From the NCBI RefSeq assembly GCF_001039355.2, contig NW_019773831.1, positions 16,557-36,884 on the forward strand: DNA of 20,328 nucleotides, in the 5' to 3' direction. Below are positions 18,205 to 20,328 of the stretch, piece by piece. A model generated the notes under the pieces. It searched no databases, was not told the DNA's origin, and worked only from the letters and a program-made list of their open reading frames with translations. A program made the position numbers and the translations under genes. Every line of letters begins with the position of its first letter. The stretch's first letter is position 1. Source of the DNA: Lingula anatina. Its lineage: Eukaryota; Brachiopoda; Lingulata; Lingulida; Lingulidae.

Positions 18205-18330
18205 AGTTTGCCGAAAGATTATATAACAGAACCATCTTAGAAAAGTGTCCTGGTGGAAGATGACACTTAGTGTACAGAACATTTGATGAAAATTCGGCTT
18301 TTCGACATCACCCTTTGCCTGATCCGCCAT
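18205..18330 (-). other. Possible first exon, ATG in good context
   Basis: ATGGCGGATCAGGC at 18330 (Kozak-like AATATGG) opens MADQAKGDVEKPNFHQMFCT and continues to a TAA 3 bases before a gtgagt donor. Another frame reads CHLPPGHFSKMVLLYNLSAN. It may be the 5' end of the transposase gene, with damage, but no domain confirms it. Confidence 0.25.
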
Positions 18331-18539
18331 ATTTATAAACATTGATTAGTATAGATGGCGATGTGCAAGAGGTGAGACTTTGGATTTGTAATGGACTGCA
18401 GCCAGGATCTGCAACAGATTCACCGCCTGCTTTCTAAGAAACTCGTGGAAGGAGGGAGAGGCTTCTGGCACTGCAACAGAAATTACCAGGGTCCAGGCAT
18501 TGTGTTATATATTGTGATATATTGTGATTTGTATTTTGT

Positions 18540-18705
18540 TTAGCAAAAAGACTCAAGGTCGAGAGCTTCTACGAAGCGTCAATCTGATTGGTTGAAAGTT
18601 ATGGAAACAATACAGGAGCCGTCCAAAAAAAAAAAAAAAAAGTTAAATTCCTTTATACAATAATTATTCTTATTTATTGTTTTGTAAACAAAGCAAAAAG
18701 AGACA
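18540..18705 (+). promoter_or_regulatory. Possible divergent promoter region
   Basis: The segment lies between a minus-strand ATG at 18330 and a plus-strand ATG at 18706. It holds an inverted CCAAT box (GATTGGTTGA, about 18583) and an A17 run at 18625. The promoter role is inferred from position. Confidence 0.25.
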
Positions 18706-19472
18706 ATGTCTACACAGTCGCTGGTAAGTTTTATTTTTTATTCCAAACCGAAAAACCGTATCAAGTTTTAAGTAAGGTGTTGGTCATGATTTTTTTTATG
18801 ATTATTTAAGATTGGAAATGAAATTCTTGAAAATTTCTTGTCACATAGACGTTTTGAGGATCATTCTTGTGATGGTGCAAATGTTTTTTTTTTTTTACAA
18901 AAACAATCAAATGAGGATGCAGAAATCTATAATTTGTATAATGCAATTCACTTGTTTAACTAAGATTTCATTTATTTATTTTACATATTGCAGATGACAG
19001 CTGATATGGAGATTGAAATAAACAAAAAAAAAACAAAAAAAAAACAAAACAGTATGCTCGTAAGTTTTGTGTGTGTGTGTGTGTGTGACTGTATGTTTTT
19101 GATAAATGGGCTGGCAATTCATTACAGTGGGCCTAAAATAACTAACTAATTTCTTTGTAATATGAAAGTAAGATATCCCATTCTTTATTTACATTAATTA
19201 AGTGGTCAATTTGAATGTCTGTACATAATGAAAATAACAAAAAGATATATTGATAGGATTTCTTTCTATTTCACTTTTTATTTTGAACAGCCAATGCCAC
19301 TGTCAGACTAATTTTGAGAGAAAACCTGTTGAAAGCAAAAGTGGTGGGCAAGGGAACTGCCCTTGGAGGCTGGGACACCCAGCGTGGCATTAACATGCCA
19401 AGGACAACCAGCATGGGTGTCCCGTCTCTAAGGGCAGAGTTTCTCCTGCCAAAGGGCTCTAAAATGGAATGA
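18706..19472 (+). CDS. Unknown conserved-looking short gene (putative exons, frame uncertain)
   Basis: Exon 3 (19293-19472) follows acceptor TTTTGAACAG and reads NATVRLILRENLLKAKVVGK, GTALGGWDTQRGINMPRTTS, MGVPSLRAEFLLPKGSKME and TGA. Its codon usage and composition look far more protein-like than the surrounding DNA. Upstream, ATGTCTACACAGTCGCTG at 18706-18723 ends at gtaagt, and 18994-19059 (MTADMEIEINKKKTKKKQNS) lies between TTGCAG and gtaagt. By my count that exon ends in phase 0 while exon 3 needs phase 1. The mismatch may come from one of its two A10 runs, or the joins may be wrong. I do not recognise the product. Its position divergent to the transposase relic suggests it could belong to the same element, but that is speculation. 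Confidence 0.4.
19069..19087. repeat. (TG)n microsatellite
   Basis: A short TG run just after a candidate donor at 19060. Confidence 0.9.
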
Positions 19473-19732
19473 AAATTCATTAAGCCACAAAATGTTAGTA
19501 TCATCCTTTTTTTTTTACAAAAGTAATGATCTAAGATAAAATGATTTTCTTTGAAATTGAAAAAGTAAATTTAAAGTCAAACATGTTTTTAAAGTATTTA
19601 TTTATACCTTCATTCATTTCTTTAGTGTATTTGACTTATCAGTTATTGTATATATTTTTTAACAATTCGTTTTTCATTTTAGACATTAAGATATCATCAA
19701 ATTATTTATTTATTCATTCATCATTCATTCAG

Positions 19733-20052
19733 CCTTACCACCCTGGGTCTGGCTGGACATGGGAGCCTGAGCCCTTTAGGAACAGGTGCCTCCAGGTGAC
19801 CACCAAGGACAGCATGGAAGTGACCTGTACTTGGGGGGGGGGGCGTCTCGATAGTCCGAAGGTTCATTGGTTCGAAGGTTCATTGGTCCGAAAAGTGGTA
19901 GCATTTTTATCGATTTTTTAATCAATGGTTCATTGGTCCGAAGGTTCTATAGTGAACATTCGGACCAATGAACCTTCGGACTATTGAACCTTCGGACTAT
20001 CGCTACGGCCCCTACTTGGGGAGAACTGGGCATGGAAATAAAAGGTGCTTGA
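19733..20052 (+). pseudogene. Unknown exon interrupted by a small inverted-repeat element
   Basis: After acceptor CATTCATTCAG the frame reads PYHPGSGWTWEPEPFRNRCL and QVTTKDSMEVTCTWG up to about 19835. The matching continuation GELGMEIKGA and TGA resumes at 20018-20052 once the inserted element is skipped. The Trp, Cys and Pro rich composition is not that of AT-rich chance sequence. No domain is recognised. It may belong with the exon at 19293-19472, but that one has a stop and no visible donor before this exon. Confidence 0.4.
19840..20012. mobile_element. MITE-like inverted-repeat element
   Basis: The left part reads GGGGCGTCTCGATAGTCCGA then AGGTTCATTGG repeats. The right part is the near-complement, ending ACTATCGCTACGGCCCC. 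Inside, ATAGTCCGAAGGTTC and ATTGGTCCGAAGGTTC units repeat in tandem on both arms. TACTTGGG occurs at 19828-19835 and 20013-20020, an apparent 8-bp target duplication, which would fit a hAT-type element. The exact left border is blurred by an 11-G run (19833-19843). There is no coding capacity. Confidence 0.8.
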
Positions 20053-20328
20053 TCTTATAATGAAATATAACCTGTGAATAGAAATGATGAAATGGTCCTT
20101 TAATTCTGTCAAATACATTTTAGACTATATTTTAATCTATGTCATAATTTGTGAATGACAAATAAATGTGACAGAGTTGAACTACATGTACAAGCCTGAA
20201 GTCCACACCAGTGGTAAGTGAATTGCATTATATAATTGTATTGCTCTATTCAAGGCAATAATTCAACAGATATAGCAATTAACTTGGTGCATTTTTAATC
20301 TACTAGCAAGGAATCATGAAAAAAAAAT
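20053..20328. other. AT-rich end of window, nothing recognised
   Basis: No reading frame, repeat or RNA gene that I can support. An AATAAA at 20160-20165 could end a plus-strand transcript from the preceding exon. Confidence 0.4.

Overview
The window looks like AT-rich nuclear DNA from a marine invertebrate, probably a lophotrochozoan and perhaps a bivalve mollusc. The evidence is GT-AG introns, low gene density, many foldback and tandem repeats, frequent ACATGTA-type motifs, and a transposon-derived gene pair of a kind common in invertebrate genomes. The organism call is inference. There are single N bases at 7885, 12179 and 17281, and several long homopolymers, so some one-base frame problems could be assembly errors.

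Region 1 (1-4960) holds a small family of EF-hand genes. A complete two-exon gene on + (445-609 joined to 1266-1778, 225 aa) encodes a secreted protein with a signal peptide, three canonical EF-hand loops and one degenerate one. A paralogous EF-hand exon lies on the opposite strand (3900-4415), tail to tail with it. A third fragment (about 4650-4955), with promoter, leader and part of a signal-peptide exon, lies on + and is broken by an insertion. The spacer between the tail-to-tail copies holds a perfect hairpin and a local tandem duplication.

Region 2 (4960-8990) is mostly AT-rich with no clear gene. It has a truncated tRNA-Gly(GCC)-like 5' half on - at about 5170-5216.

Region 3 (8990-13300) is repeat-dense. 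A 0.96-kb foldback element carries six CACCGCGGTG-type palindromes in each arm at 21-22 bp spacing. Next come 0.55-0.78-kb tandem units, each carrying a candidate exon on -. An LDL-receptor class A exon on - (11685-11797) has a one-base frame break. A tandem array with 251- and 278-bp periods follows.

Region 4 (13360-18330, - strand) is the most informative. A multi-exon DUF4806-type gene, whose splice phases agree over most of its length, lies immediately downstream of a CACTA/EnSpm-like (TNP2-type) transposase relic on the same strand. Both are damaged: stop codons, frameshifts, a microsatellite slip, and an internal loss at a 20-C run. The pair is best read as a decaying two-gene transposable element.

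Region 5 (18340-20328, + strand) has two conserved-looking exons of unknown function. The second is interrupted by a short inverted-repeat element with an apparent 8-bp target duplication.
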